NCBI GenBank assembly: GCA_018262505.1
Contig: JAGSYV010000059.1
Span: 1-49,906 of the forward strand
Direction of reading: 5' to 3'
From: Pseudomonadota bacterium
GTDB taxonomy: Bacteria > Pseudomonadota > Alphaproteobacteria > Rhizobiales > Pleomorphomonadaceae
DNA length: 49,906 nucleotides
Part shown: piece after piece, positions 34,870 to 43,663 of the stretch
Layout: each line of letters starts with the position of its first letter
Numbering within the stretch: position 1 is the stretch's first letter
Program-made: the position numbers and the translations under genes
The notes under the pieces: generated by a model
Database searches by the model: none
What the model was told of the DNA's origin: nothing
The model's input: only the letters and a program-made list of their open reading frames with translations

Positions 34870-35400
34870 TCACGGCAGGGCATCGAAGCCTTCCTTGAAG
34901 CCCTTCAGCGAAATCGGAATGCCGATGCCGTCTTCCGGCGAATCGTAGATGATGAACAGCGCCTTGGCACTTTTCTCGAGCTGGCTGACCAGATCATCCT
35001 GCAGCACCACTTCGGCATAACAGCCGCGCGCCCGACAACGAACGAAGCCGACGCGGCCGATGTCCTTGTCGTCGATGCGAAGCCCCAGCCCGGCCATCAA
35101 ATAGACGCCGAGCGGCGCGAGGACCCGCATGATCTTCGCTTTCTTGTCCACCGTCTTCACGATCAGCACGGACAGGCCGATGTTGTCGCGATCCTCGGCG
35201 GTAACGTTCTGCACCATGGCGCATTGCTTGTCGCGAGCGCCGACCGGTTGGTCGCAGCGAATCTGCCAGTCGCCGTGCACGGACTCGACCTTGCCGTCGA
35301 CGAATTCCTGCGCAGCCGCCGATGAAAGCGTCGCCGGCAGCGAGCCCAAGGCGAGCAGAACGGAAAGGCAGGCGGAAAGAACGGTCCTCATGACGGTCAT
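34870..35400 (-). CDS. Invasion-associated locus B (IalB) family protein
   Basis: A 176-residue exported protein: signal peptide MRTVLSACLSVLLALGSLPA (AAA site near residue 28) followed by the IalB domain, with VHGDWQIRCDQPVGARDKQC, RVLAPLGVYLMAGLGLRIDD and GFVRCRARGCYAEVVL. Four cysteines are arranged as in IalB-family proteins of Bartonella and other Hyphomicrobiales and probably form disulfides. Role outside pathogens is unclear. The start is ATG 35400 or 35391; GAGAGG precedes the first. Confidence 0.9.
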   Translation of the reverse strand: MTVMRTVLSACLSVLLALGSLPATLSSAAAQEFVDGKVESVHGDWQIRCDQPVGARDKQCAMVQNVTAEDRDNIGLSVLIVKTVDKKAKIMRVLAPLGVYLMAGLGLRIDDKDIGRVGFVRCRARGCYAEVVLQDDLVSQLEKSAKALFIIYDSPEDGIGIPISLKGFKEGFDALP

Positions 35401-35486
35401 GATCCTCTCGTCAACGTCCCAGACCCCGGCGGCGAATCGCCGGCCGATCCTTATTCCCACACTTGTGGCGGCACGAAAAGGTAGGC

Positions 35487-38480
35487 TCAAGCGACCGGCC
35501 GCCCGCCCGCGGCCTCTCCGGCACTCAGTGGCGTGACCGAGGCCCCCGGGACTCGCTCCGGCACGCGCAACGGCGCATCGGGAACGGCAACCGGCGCCAC
35601 CTTGGCCACGGCTTTCTTCGCCTTTTCCATGAGCTTGCGCACCTCGTCGGCGCTCATCGGCGACCCGAACAGGTAGCCTTCGAGATAATCGGCTCCGAGA
35701 CCGGCAACTTCGTCGAGGTCGATGGCGCGGTCGACGCCCTCCACCACCAGTTCCAGTTCCAGATCGTGGGCCAGCGAGGCGATGGTCCTGAGCAGGTCCT
35801 GCCGATGACGGCCGGAACTTCTCAAGACATTCTGGTCAACTTTCAGCGTGCCGGGCGGCAACCTTTGCAGATAGCTCAGCGACGAAAAGCCCATACCGAA
35901 CTCGTCGACCGCGAAGCCCGCGCCGAGCTCCTTCAGCTTCATCAGCATTTGCAACGAGAATTCCGGGCTTTCCATCAAGAGGCCCTCGGAAAATTCGAGA
36001 TGCAGCACGTCGCGCGGCAGACCGGTGCGCGACAGGACGGCTTTGACCTCGTTCAGAAGCTCGTGCCGGAGCAACTGCCTGTTGGACAGGTTGACCGACA
36101 TGGTCAGCGTGTCGCCGAACGGCAGATGGTCGCGCCAGTCGGCGAGCTGGCGGGCGGCTCGATCGAGCAGGAACAGACCGAGCTGGGCGACCAGACCGGA
36201 GCGAACGGCAATCGGCATGAATTCGGCAGGCGGAATCGAGCCCTTGCGCTGATGGTTCCAGCGCAGCAGGGCCTCAAAGCCAGCCACCGACCGGTCGCCG
36301 GCTCGGATGACCGGCTGGTAGAGTATGGTCAGTTCGCCCTTCTCGATGGCGCCGCGCAGATCCTGCTCAAGTGCGGTGAGGTCGGCCGACATGATGCGAA
36401 GCGCCGGGCGGAAGGTCTCAATGCGGTCGCCGCCCAGCTTCTTGGCGAAGGCGAGCGCGATCTCGGCATCCTGGATCAGAGTGCGCGCTTCCTTGTCGTC
36501 AGTATCGGGCACAGCGATGCCGATCGAGGCGGTGAGGAACACTTCCTTCTCGCCGACGACGATCGGTGCCCGCACCGCCCGCTTGACGGTGTCGGCGAAG
36601 GCGGCGAGCCGGTCCGACGCTTGTTCGGAGACCAGCACGATGCCGAAGCGATCCCCCTCAAGACGCGACAGCGTATCGAGCGGCTTGACGAGACGGCCAA
36701 GCCGGCGGGCCAACGTCAGGAGAATGGTATCGCCCACCGACAGGCCAAGCGTCTCGTTGACTTGGCGGAAGCGATCGAGGTCGACGAGGAAGACGGCCGG
36801 CCGGCGCTGGTTGTCCACTTTGGCTCGGGCGAGATCAGACGCGAGGCGGTCAAAGTAGAGCTCGCGGTTCGGCAACGAGGTGAGGTTGTCGTGAATGGCG
36901 TCGGACAGCAGACGCTCCTGTGCAACCTTCATGTCGGTGATGTCGAGCAACGTGCCGACGCAGCGGATGACCTCGCCGTCCGAACCAAGAATCGGACGCG
37001 CGCGCAGACGGAACCATTGGTAATGGCCGTCCTGGGCACGCATGCGGAAGGTCTGGCTGAGGCGCCCCTTGCGCGTCTCGACGACGGCGTCGAGCGTCGC
37101 CTTGAAGCGTTCCCGATCTTGCGGATGCAGATAGTCGAGCCAGTCGCGCGCCGGTCCCTCGAGACGACCGCGCTTGAGACCCAGGCTTTCCTCGGCCTCG
37201 GCCGACGTGACGATCTGGTCGGCGAGCACGTCCCAGTCCCAGATCATGTCGCCGGAGCCGGTGAGCGCCAGCGCCTTGCGCTCACTGTCGTCGACCTGTC
37301 CTTGCGTGATGGCGCCGCCCGCGAAGGCATGCTGCATGACCGTGAAGCCGAGAAGTAGGACCACCAGCACCAAGCCGCCGGCCAGCGCCGGCTGGGCGAG
37401 ATCGCTGACGAGGCGGCCGGAGACCGCGAGCCCCGTACCGGCCAGCCAGGCCAGGAACACCAGCCAGGTCGGCACCAACATGATCGCCCGGTCATAGCCA
37501 CGCAGGGACAAGGCGACGATCAGCACGAAGCCGATACCGCCGAGGGCGGCCAGCACCATGCGGGCAATGCCGGCGGTGATCGATGGATCGTAGAGGGCGA
37601 GCGCGAACAGTCCGACCAGCGCCAAGAGCGTGATCAGCATGACGTGGCTGTAGCGGACGTGCCAGCGATTGAGGTTGAGATAGGCGTAGAGGAAGATCAC
37701 CATGGTGACGGCGATCATCACCTCCGAGCCGGCGCGATAGAGCTGATCGGTTCCCGAGCCGACCGCGAACACCTTGTTCCAGAAGCCGAAATCGATGCAG
37801 AGATAGGCGAGCACCGCCCAGGCGAGCGCCGCCGTCGCCGGGAACATCATCGACCCCTTGACGACGAACAGGATGGTCAGGAACAGCGCCAGAAGACCGG
37901 AAATGCCGAGCACGATACCGCGATAGAGCGTGTAGGCGTTGACGCTGTCCTTATAGGCGTTGGGCTCCCAGAGGCCGATCTGCGGCAGGTCGCGTGTTCT
38001 GAGTTCCACGACGAAGGTCACCACCGTGCCGGGATCGAGCGTTACCAGGAAAACGTCGGAATCCTGACTGGTCTGTCGCTCCGGAGCGAAGCCGGAACTC
38101 GGGGTGATCGCCGCGATCCGCGAGGCGCCGAGATCGGGCCACATGACGCGCGAGCCAACCAGATGGAAGTGGGGCGCGACGATCAGCCGGTCGAGCTGAA
38201 GATCCGACTGATTGGACAGTGAGAACACCACCCAGGACGGATTGGAATCGATGCCCTTGGCGCGCACCTCGATGCGGCGGACGACGCCGTCGGGGCCGGG
38301 CGCCGTCGACACCTGGATCGAGTTGCCGGCATCCCGCCGATACTCGACGGCGTGCGTGAGATCGAGCGCCTTGACGTCGGGTTGGACAAGGATGGGCTCG
38401 GCGGCCAAGGCAACGTGAGGAGCAAAGCCGGCGGCGAACACCAGCAGCAACAAGGCGACAGCGGCGCGGACGAAGGCCAA
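35487..38480 (-). CDS. Membrane PAS-GGDEF-EAL protein with altered signature motifs
   Basis: A near-1000-residue c-di-GMP-related protein. After a signal peptide (AAVALLLLVFAAGFAPHVAL) comes an extracytoplasmic domain and seven or so helices (about 185-395), a 7TM-DISM-like sensor. A PAS domain follows (SGDMIWDWDVLADQIV, PRARP-like FRLRARPILGSD), then GGDEF (about 530-690) and EAL (about 705-950). The GGDEF signature is RLEGDRFG, losing the second glycine and glutamate, so cyclase activity is unlikely. In EAL the FEALLRW, NLSNRQ, KVDQN and VVEGV residues are kept, but DDFG is DEFG (DEFGMGF). TTG 38480 follows GGAG by seven bases; a TTG at 38498 is possible. Confidence 0.88.
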   Translation of the reverse strand: MAFVRAAVALLLLVFAAGFAPHVALAAEPILVQPDVKALDLTHAVEYRRDAGNSIQVSTAPGPDGVVRRIEVRAKGIDSNPSWVVFSLSNQSDLQLDRLIVAPHFHLVGSRVMWPDLGASRIAAITPSSGFAPERQTSQDSDVFLVTLDPGTVVTFVVELRTRDLPQIGLWEPNAYKDSVNAYTLYRGIVLGISGLLALFLTILFVVKGSMMFPATAALAWAVLAYLCIDFGFWNKVFAVGSGTDQLYRAGSEVMIAVTMVIFLYAYLNLNRWHVRYSHVMLITLLALVGLFALALYDPSITAGIARMVLAALGGIGFVLIVALSLRGYDRAIMLVPTWLVFLAWLAGTGLAVSGRLVSDLAQPALAGGLVLVVLLLGFTVMQHAFAGGAITQGQVDDSERKALALTGSGDMIWDWDVLADQIVTSAEAEESLGLKRGRLEGPARDWLDYLHPQDRERFKATLDAVVETRKGRLSQTFRMRAQDGHYQWFRLRARPILGSDGEVIRCVGTLLDITDMKVAQERLLSDAIHDNLTSLPNRELYFDRLASDLARAKVDNQRRPAVFLVDLDRFRQVNETLGLSVGDTILLTLARRLGRLVKPLDTLSRLEGDRFGIVLVSEQASDRLAAFADTVKRAVRAPIVVGEKEVFLTASIGIAVPDTDDKEARTLIQDAEIALAFAKKLGGDRIETFRPALRIMSADLTALEQDLRGAIEKGELTILYQPVIRAGDRSVAGFEALLRWNHQRKGSIPPAEFMPIAVRSGLVAQLGLFLLDRAARQLADWRDHLPFGDTLTMSVNLSNRQLLRHELLNEVKAVLSRTGLPRDVLHLEFSEGLLMESPEFSLQMLMKLKELGAGFAVDEFGMGFSSLSYLQRLPPGTLKVDQNVLRSSGRHRQDLLRTIASLAHDLELELVVEGVDRAIDLDEVAGLGADYLEGYLFGSPMSADEVRKLMEKAKKAVAKVAPVAVPDAPLRVPERVPGASVTPLSAGEAAGGRPVA

Positions 38481-38672
38481 GGACACTCTCCAGCTCAACT
38501 GGCGAACAGTTTAATTTTCGTGAGCCGCGCCGGATACGCGGCGGCTTTGTCAGGGTGCGCGGCGGCTACGACGACAGCCCGCCGGAGATCCTTTGCACAG
38601 CTTCCTCCGAAAGCGCGTCGGGAAGATATAACCGAGGACGAGGGCCATGCAAACCGCCCGTTCGGTGGGCCG

Positions 38673-39260
38673 TCAGGCTGCGCCATCGTCATCAACCATC
38701 CGTGACAGCAACACATGATCCTGCCAACGGCCGTCGATCAGGAGATAGCGCCGGGCATAGCCTTCGCGAACAAATCCGGCTTTTTCGAGAAGACCGAGAG
38801 ACCGGTCGTTGCCGGGGATGCAAGCCGCCTCAACCCGGTGAAGTCTCAAGTCGCCGAATGCGAACTCAAGAACCAGATCCACGGCCCGGCGCATGTAGCC
38901 GCGGCCGGCATGACGCACGCTCATCCAATAGCCGAGACTGCAGGTTTGGGCGACACCCCGACGAATATTGGACAGGGTGATGCCACCGAGCAGTGCGTCA
39001 TCGTCGCTGTGAAAGATGAGGAACGCGAAGCCGCTCTGTTCGGCCGCCTCGCGCTGAACGCGACGCACGCGGCGCTTGAAGGCCGACCGTGTCAGATCCT
39101 CGGCCGACCATGTCGGCTCCCAGGGTTTCAGGAAGGCGTGGCTTTCGGATCGCTCGGCTACCCAGGCGGCATAGTCCGACACCGCCGGCAGGCGCAGACT
39201 GACGGCGTCGTCCGCCAGCACCGGAAAGGTTCCGGACGCCACGACGCCGAAGAAGGTCAT
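38673..39260 (-). CDS. GNAT acetyltransferase (RimJ/RimL-like)
   Basis: A 195-residue RimJ-like acetyltransferase: VSLRLPAVSDYAAWVAERSE at the start, LGYWMSVRHAGRGYMRRAVD with the acetyl-CoA loop RHAGRGYM, LHRVEAACIPGNDRSLGLLE and KAGFVREGYARRYLLIDGRW. Relatives acetylate ribosomal-protein N-termini or other amines; the target is not certain. ATG 39260 lies inside the reading frame of the M16 peptidase as it stands, which is itself likely shifted; the expected 4-bp overlap (ATGA) would be restored by one added base there. Confidence 0.9.
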   Translation of the reverse strand: MTFFGVVASGTFPVLADDAVSLRLPAVSDYAAWVAERSESHAFLKPWEPTWSAEDLTRSAFKRRVRRVQREAAEQSGFAFLIFHSDDDALLGGITLSNIRRGVAQTCSLGYWMSVRHAGRGYMRRAVDLVLEFAFGDLRLHRVEAACIPGNDRSLGLLEKAGFVREGYARRYLLIDGRWQDHVLLSRMVDDDGAA

Positions 39261-40509
39261 GCCGCGCTCGCCTTGGTCGATACCGAACCTTGGCGATGGG
39301 ACCGATGGCCGCGAGTGTCGGGTTGGGCGCAACGACGATCTTCTCGAGGAACTCGCAGACCCTCTGAGGCGTCACGGCGTTGATGCGCGTGACCAATTCA
39401 TCGAGCGGCAACGTGCGGCCATGGAACATGATGTGACGAGCGATCTGGCCGGCCCGCGCCACCGGGCTCTCCAACGCCATGAGGAGGCCGGCTCTGAGCT
39501 GCGACTGGGCGCGTTTCACCTCCACCTCGGTGACCTCGGTCGAGGCGCGGGCGATCTCGTTCATGGTCTCCTCGACCACAGAGCCGGCATCGCGCTCGCC
39601 GGTCGCCGCCGAGATTCCGAAAATGCCCGCATCCTCGAAGCCCCAGTGGAAGGCGTAGATCGAGTAGCAAAGACCGCGCTTTTCGCGGATCTCCTGGAAA
39701 AGACGTGACGACATGCCACCGCCGAGGATCGAAGAAGCGATCTGGGCGGTGATATAATCGTCATGGCCGTAGGCGATGCCGGGGAAGCCGAGCACCACCT
39801 GCGCCTCCATCAAATCGCGCTCTTCGCGCGCTTCGCCGCCGACGTAGACAGCCCGTTCCGGAACGATCGACTCCACCTCGCCGAAATGCAGGAACTTCTT
39901 GCGCGCCAAACGCACGAGATCACGGTGGCCGAGCTTGCCGGCAGCGGCGATCACCGTGCGGCCGCCGGTGTAGTGGCGGTTGAGATAGCCACGCAGCGCA
40001 TTATCGGAAAAGCTCTTCACCGTTTCGATCGAACCGAGGATCGGACGGCCGATCGACTGACCGGGAAAGGCGGCCTGCTGGAACATGTCGAAGACGAAGT
40101 CTTCGGGTGCGTCGAGCGCCGCACCGATTTCCTGGCCGATGACGTGTTTCTCGCGGTCGAGTTCATCGGGCTCGAACAGCGAGTTCTGTAAAATGTCGGA
40201 GAGAATATCGAGGGCGAGCGGCACGTCACCGGCCAGCACGCGGGCATAATAGCTCGTGCTCTCAATGGAGGTGGCGGCGTTCACCTCGCCGCCGACGTTC
40301 TCGATCTCCTCGGCGATATCCTTGGCCGAGCGCTTCTTGGTGCCCTTGAAAGCCATGTGTTCGAGAAGGTGGGAGATGCCATTCTCGTCCGCCGACTCCG
40401 ACCGCGATCCAGCCGCCACCCAGACGCCAAGCGCAGCAGACGCCAGATGCGGCATGGAATGGGTGACGACGGTGATGCCGTTTTCCAACTTCGTTACTTC
40501 GACGGCCAT
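38998..40509 (-). CDS. M16-family zinc peptidase, probably frame-shifted at the 3' end
   Basis: Processing-peptidase-type protease (mitochondrial MPP-like). The inverted zinc motif HLLEHMAFKGT is intact, with EEIENVGGEVNAATSIESTS and YITAQIASSILGGGMSSRLF. Family members end soon after TLAAIGPIAKV; that is residue 408 here. The frame instead runs 95 more residues of arginine-rich sequence, overlapping the GNAT gene by 263 bp. A one-base gain near 39287 would give a short tail (VSTKASAA) and a TGA at 39257-39259 overlapping the GNAT ATG, about 417 residues, the normal length. GGGAGGAAA precedes the start. Next to thrC upstream, as in relatives. Confidence 0.85.
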   Translation of the reverse strand: MAVEVTKLENGITVVTHSMPHLASAALGVWVAAGSRSESADENGISHLLEHMAFKGTKKRSAKDIAEEIENVGGEVNAATSIESTSYYARVLAGDVPLALDILSDILQNSLFEPDELDREKHVIGQEIGAALDAPEDFVFDMFQQAAFPGQSIGRPILGSIETVKSFSDNALRGYLNRHYTGGRTVIAAAGKLGHRDLVRLARKKFLHFGEVESIVPERAVYVGGEAREERDLMEAQVVLGFPGIAYGHDDYITAQIASSILGGGMSSRLFQEIREKRGLCYSIYAFHWGFEDAGIFGISAATGERDAGSVVEETMNEIARASTEVTEVEVKRAQSQLRAGLLMALESPVARAGQIARHIMFHGRTLPLDELVTRINAVTPQRVCEFLEKIVVAPNPTLAAIGPIAKVRYRPRRARHDLLRRRGVRNLSGAGGRRRQSAPAGGVGLCRLGSRAIRKPRLPETLGADMVGRGSDTVGLQAPRASRSARGGRTERLRVPHLSQRR

Positions 40510-40634
40510 CCGACCATTTCCTCCCTAGAAGGCCAGCTTTTCAGCGAACACTGCATGGAACGACGCGCCACTCAACATAAAGTTTCGCGTCACCCTTCAC
40601 TTTTGCCGGCGCACCTCCCTGTGGAGCCGGTCAT

Positions 40635-42035
40635 TCAGGCGAGAACCCGCGCCCGCTGCCGCACGAAGGCCTCGACGACCGCGAGGTCGTCGGCCAGCAC
40701 GGTCATGCGTTCAGGCCGGCTCATCAGGTCGCCGAGAAAAGCAGGCAGCGACGGCCGTTCGCCACAGGCCGCTTGCACCGCGTCCGGGAACTTGGCCGGA
40801 TGGGCCGTGGCGAGCGTCACCATCGGCACGCGACCGCCGGTGAAGGCCTCGGCTACCACCACACCATTGCCGCCGTGGGTGTCGATCAGGTATCCCGCCT
40901 CGCCCCGCAAACGCCGGATGAGAGCCGCCGTCGCCTCGACCGATGCCCGGCCGGCGGCGAATTCAGAGCGGATGGCGGTCAATGCCGCATCCGGCAGCGA
41001 GAAGGCTCCTGACTGCGACAGCGTCTGCATCAGGCGTGTCACCGTCGGCGCGTCTCGGCCGCAGGACTCGAAGACGAGACGCTCGAAATTGGAGGACACC
41101 TCGATGTCCATCGACGGCGAGGTCGACGGCACGACGCCGGTCACCTCGTAGCGGCCGGTTTCGAGGGTACGGGCGAGAATGTCGTTGACGTTGGTGGCGA
41201 TCACCAGTTTGTCGATGGGCAGCCCCATCTTCTTGGCGACATAACCGGCGAAGATATCACCGAAGTTGCCAGTCGGCACGGTGAAGGACACCTTGCGGGC
41301 CGGCGCGCCGAGCGCCACGGCGGCAACGAAATAGTAGACCACCTGCGCGGCGATGCGGCCCCAGTTGATCGAGTTGACGCCCGAGAGGCTCAGTTCGTCA
41401 CGGAAGGCGAAGTGGTTGAACATGCCCTTCACCAGCCGCTGGGCGTCGTCGAAGGTACCTTCGAGAGCGATGCAATGAACGTTGTCATCGGCGACCGTCG
41501 TCATTTGGCGACGCTGCACGTCCGAAACGCGGCCATTGGGGAAGAGAATGAAGATGTCGGTGTTGTCGCGGCCTCGGAAGGCCTCGATCGCCGCGCCGCC
41601 GGTATCGCCGGAGGTGGCGCCGACGATGGTGGCGCGGGCGCCGCGCTGGCCGAGCACATGGTCCATCAGGCGGGCGAGCAACTGCATCGCCACGTCCTTG
41701 AAGGCGAGCGTCGGCCCGTGAAACAGTTCGAGCAGGAAGTGATCGGGGGCGATCTGAACGAGCGGCGTCACCGCCGGATGGCGGAAAGTACCAGTGTAGG
41801 CGGCATCGATCATGGTTTTGAGATCGGCGTCGGCGATGTCGCCGTCGACAAAGCGCGAGATTACCTCGAAGGCGACGTCGGCGTAGGACCTACCGGCGAA
41901 GGAAGCGATGGTTGCCGCGTCGAGCGTCGGCCAGGTCTCGGGCACATAGAGCCCGCCGTCGCGGGCAAGGCCGGCAAGAATCACGTCGGAAAAGCCAAGG
42001 ACGGGCGCGTTGCCACGGGTGCTCACATATTTCAC
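40635..42035 (-). CDS. thrC: Threonine synthase
   Basis: PLP enzyme converting O-phosphohomoserine to threonine, pairing with thrB at 14.4 kb. The 466-residue product begins KYVSTRGNAPVLGFSDVILA, has the PLP lysine in GPTLAFKDVAMQLLARLMDH, GATSGDTGGAAIEAF and the conserved VPTGNFGDIFAGY. The start is read as GTG 42035, six bases after AGGGAAG; a GTG at 42056 is also in frame. Upstream, a 7-bp stem (GCGGCGG/CCGCCGC, 42102-42122) lies between it and the divergent patatin gene. Confidence 0.95.
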   Translation of the reverse strand: MKYVSTRGNAPVLGFSDVILAGLARDGGLYVPETWPTLDAATIASFAGRSYADVAFEVISRFVDGDIADADLKTMIDAAYTGTFRHPAVTPLVQIAPDHFLLELFHGPTLAFKDVAMQLLARLMDHVLGQRGARATIVGATSGDTGGAAIEAFRGRDNTDIFILFPNGRVSDVQRRQMTTVADDNVHCIALEGTFDDAQRLVKGMFNHFAFRDELSLSGVNSINWGRIAAQVVYYFVAAVALGAPARKVSFTVPTGNFGDIFAGYVAKKMGLPIDKLVIATNVNDILARTLETGRYEVTGVVPSTSPSMDIEVSSNFERLVFESCGRDAPTVTRLMQTLSQSGAFSLPDAALTAIRSEFAAGRASVEATAALIRRLRGEAGYLIDTHGGNGVVVAEAFTGGRVPMVTLATAHPAKFPDAVQAACGERPSLPAFLGDLMSRPERMTVLADDLAVVEAFVRQRARVLA

Positions 42036-42239
42036 GAAGGTCTTCCCTGTCCTCACACGACGATGGCCCGGTGGATCGCCTGTCTTCCTGAAAATGCTCT
42101 AGCGGCGGCGCGACACCGCCGCAAGCGCAGTCACGGCCGGGAAAGATCGTTTTTTGCCGGCCGACCTCGCGAAAGCGTCGTGAAGACGCCATATCGAGCC
42201 GGCATGTCCCTTTCACACAAACCAAACGAGCATATCGTC

Positions 42240-43091
42240 ATGACCGGTGCCGCCCCGCCTCAGTCAAGCTTTCCCCGCCTCGGGCTGGCGCTCGGCGGCG
42301 GCGGTGCGCGCGGCCTTGCGCACGTGCACGTCCTCTCGGCCCTCGACGATCTCGGCCTCAGACCGTCGGCGATCACCGGCTGCTCCATCGGCGCCCTGAT
42401 CGGCGCGGCAGCGGCAGCCGGCCTGTCCGGCGCCGAGGTGGAGGATGAAATCCTCATCGCGCTTGGCCGTCCGGCCGACGTCTGGGGCAAGATCTGGAAG
42501 CTCCGGCCACGCAGTCTGGCCGACATCGCCGGCGGCCTGCCGTTGTTCGACCCGGAGGCGGTGGCCACCGAATTCCTGCCGGATCGCATTCCCAACGATT
42601 TCGCCTCCCTCTCCATCCCTTTTTCCACCGTTGCCGCCGATTTCTACGGCGCTGCCGAGGTTGAGATCAGCGCCGGCTCCGTGCGGCGGGCAGTCGCCGC
42701 GTCGATCGCCCTCCCTGCGTTGTTCCGACCTGTCGAAATTGGCGGCCTGACGCTGATCGATGGCGGTGTCGTCAATCCATTGCCCTTCGACAGGCTGCCG
42801 AGGGATATCGAGCTGATCGTTGCCGTCGACGTCGTGGGCACGCCTGTCCGCCCCGAGAAAAACCGCCTGCCCGGCGCGCGCGAAGCGCTGTTCGGCGCCA
42901 GTCAGGTTTTGATGCAGGCGCTGATTGCCGAGAAGCTGAAGTCACGGCAACCAGACGTTCTGATCCGGCCGCCCATCGATGGCATCCGGGTGCTTGACTT
43001 CACCAAAGCGCGGGACATCCTCGCCGCCACCGCCGGCGTCCGCGAGGAAGTGAAGGCCGCTGTCGGGCGACGCCTCGACGCCGCCGCCTGA
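42240..43091 (+). CDS. Patatin-like phospholipase (RssA/YchK-like)
   Basis: A 283-residue serine lipase-like protein of the patatin family. The oxyanion loop GLALGGGGARGLAHVHVL, the nucleophile motif ITGCSIGALIGAAAAAGL (GxSxG as GCSIG) and the catalytic DGGVVNPLPFDRLPRD are present. No signal peptide, so it acts in the cytoplasm or on the inner face of the membrane. ATG 42240 gives the family-like start MTGAAPPQS; ATG 42204 is in frame. The TGA directly abuts the tadA stop, with no spacer. Confidence 0.9.
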   Translation: MTGAAPPQSSFPRLGLALGGGGARGLAHVHVLSALDDLGLRPSAITGCSIGALIGAAAAAGLSGAEVEDEILIALGRPADVWGKIWKLRPRSLADIAGGLPLFDPEAVATEFLPDRIPNDFASLSIPFSTVAADFYGAAEVEISAGSVRRAVAASIALPALFRPVEIGGLTLIDGGVVNPLPFDRLPRDIELIVAVDVVGTPVRPEKNRLPGAREALFGASQVLMQALIAEKLKSRQPDVLIRPPIDGIRVLDFTKARDILAATAGVREEVKAAVGRRLDAAA

Positions 43092-43532
43092 TTATCGCCG
43101 ATCCGCAAAGAAATTTCTGAGCAGTTGGCCGGCTTCGCTCTCGCCGATTCCCGAATAGACTTCTGGCGCGTGGTGGCAAGCAGGCGAGGCGAAGAAACGA
43201 ACATTGTGTTCCACCGCGCCCCCCTTCACGTCGCCCGCACCGTAATAAAGACGTCTCAGGCGAGCGAAGGATATCGCTCCGGCACACATGGCGCAGGGTT
43301 CGAGGCTGACATAGAGGTCGCAGCCGACAAGCCGCTCCGAACCAATCGCCGTGGCAGCGGCGCGGATCGCCAGGATCTCGGCATGCGCGGTGGGATCGCA
43401 TAGCTCCAGCGTGCGATTGCCGGCGGCGGCGAGAACGGCGCCGTCGCGGACGATCACCGCGCCGACCGGCACCTCGCCGCGCGCGGCGGCCGAGCGCGCT
43501 TCCTCGATGGCCCTATCCATAAAGCCGGACAT
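43092..43532 (-). CDS. tadA: tRNA adenosine(34) deaminase
   Basis: Converts the wobble adenosine of tRNA-Arg(ACG) to inosine. The 146-residue product has the zinc-deaminase signatures: CDPTAHAEILAIRAAA (HAE) and SLEPCAMCAGAISFARL (PCxxC), plus the family end LRNFFADRR. It is convergent with the patatin gene and divergent from the pseudouridine synthase gene. Confidence 0.95.
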   Translation of the reverse strand: MSGFMDRAIEEARSAAARGEVPVGAVIVRDGAVLAAAGNRTLELCDPTAHAEILAIRAAATAIGSERLVGCDLYVSLEPCAMCAGAISFARLRRLYYGAGDVKGGAVEHNVRFFASPACHHAPEVYSGIGESEAGQLLRNFFADRR

Positions 43533-43663
43533 GCTTATCCTCGATATGACAGATTGGCATATAACCCGGCTTGGGCTGTCCGAACATAGCGCGCGTTCGA
43601 ACCGGGCTTGCTCGTTTCACAGACCGACTGCACGTCGCGTGCTTTTCCTGCTAAGAGCGTCGC

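Noticed and set aside
35463-37358. Plus-strand open frame of 631 codons
   Set aside because: Antisense to the GGDEF-EAL gene; no domain and shadow-like composition.
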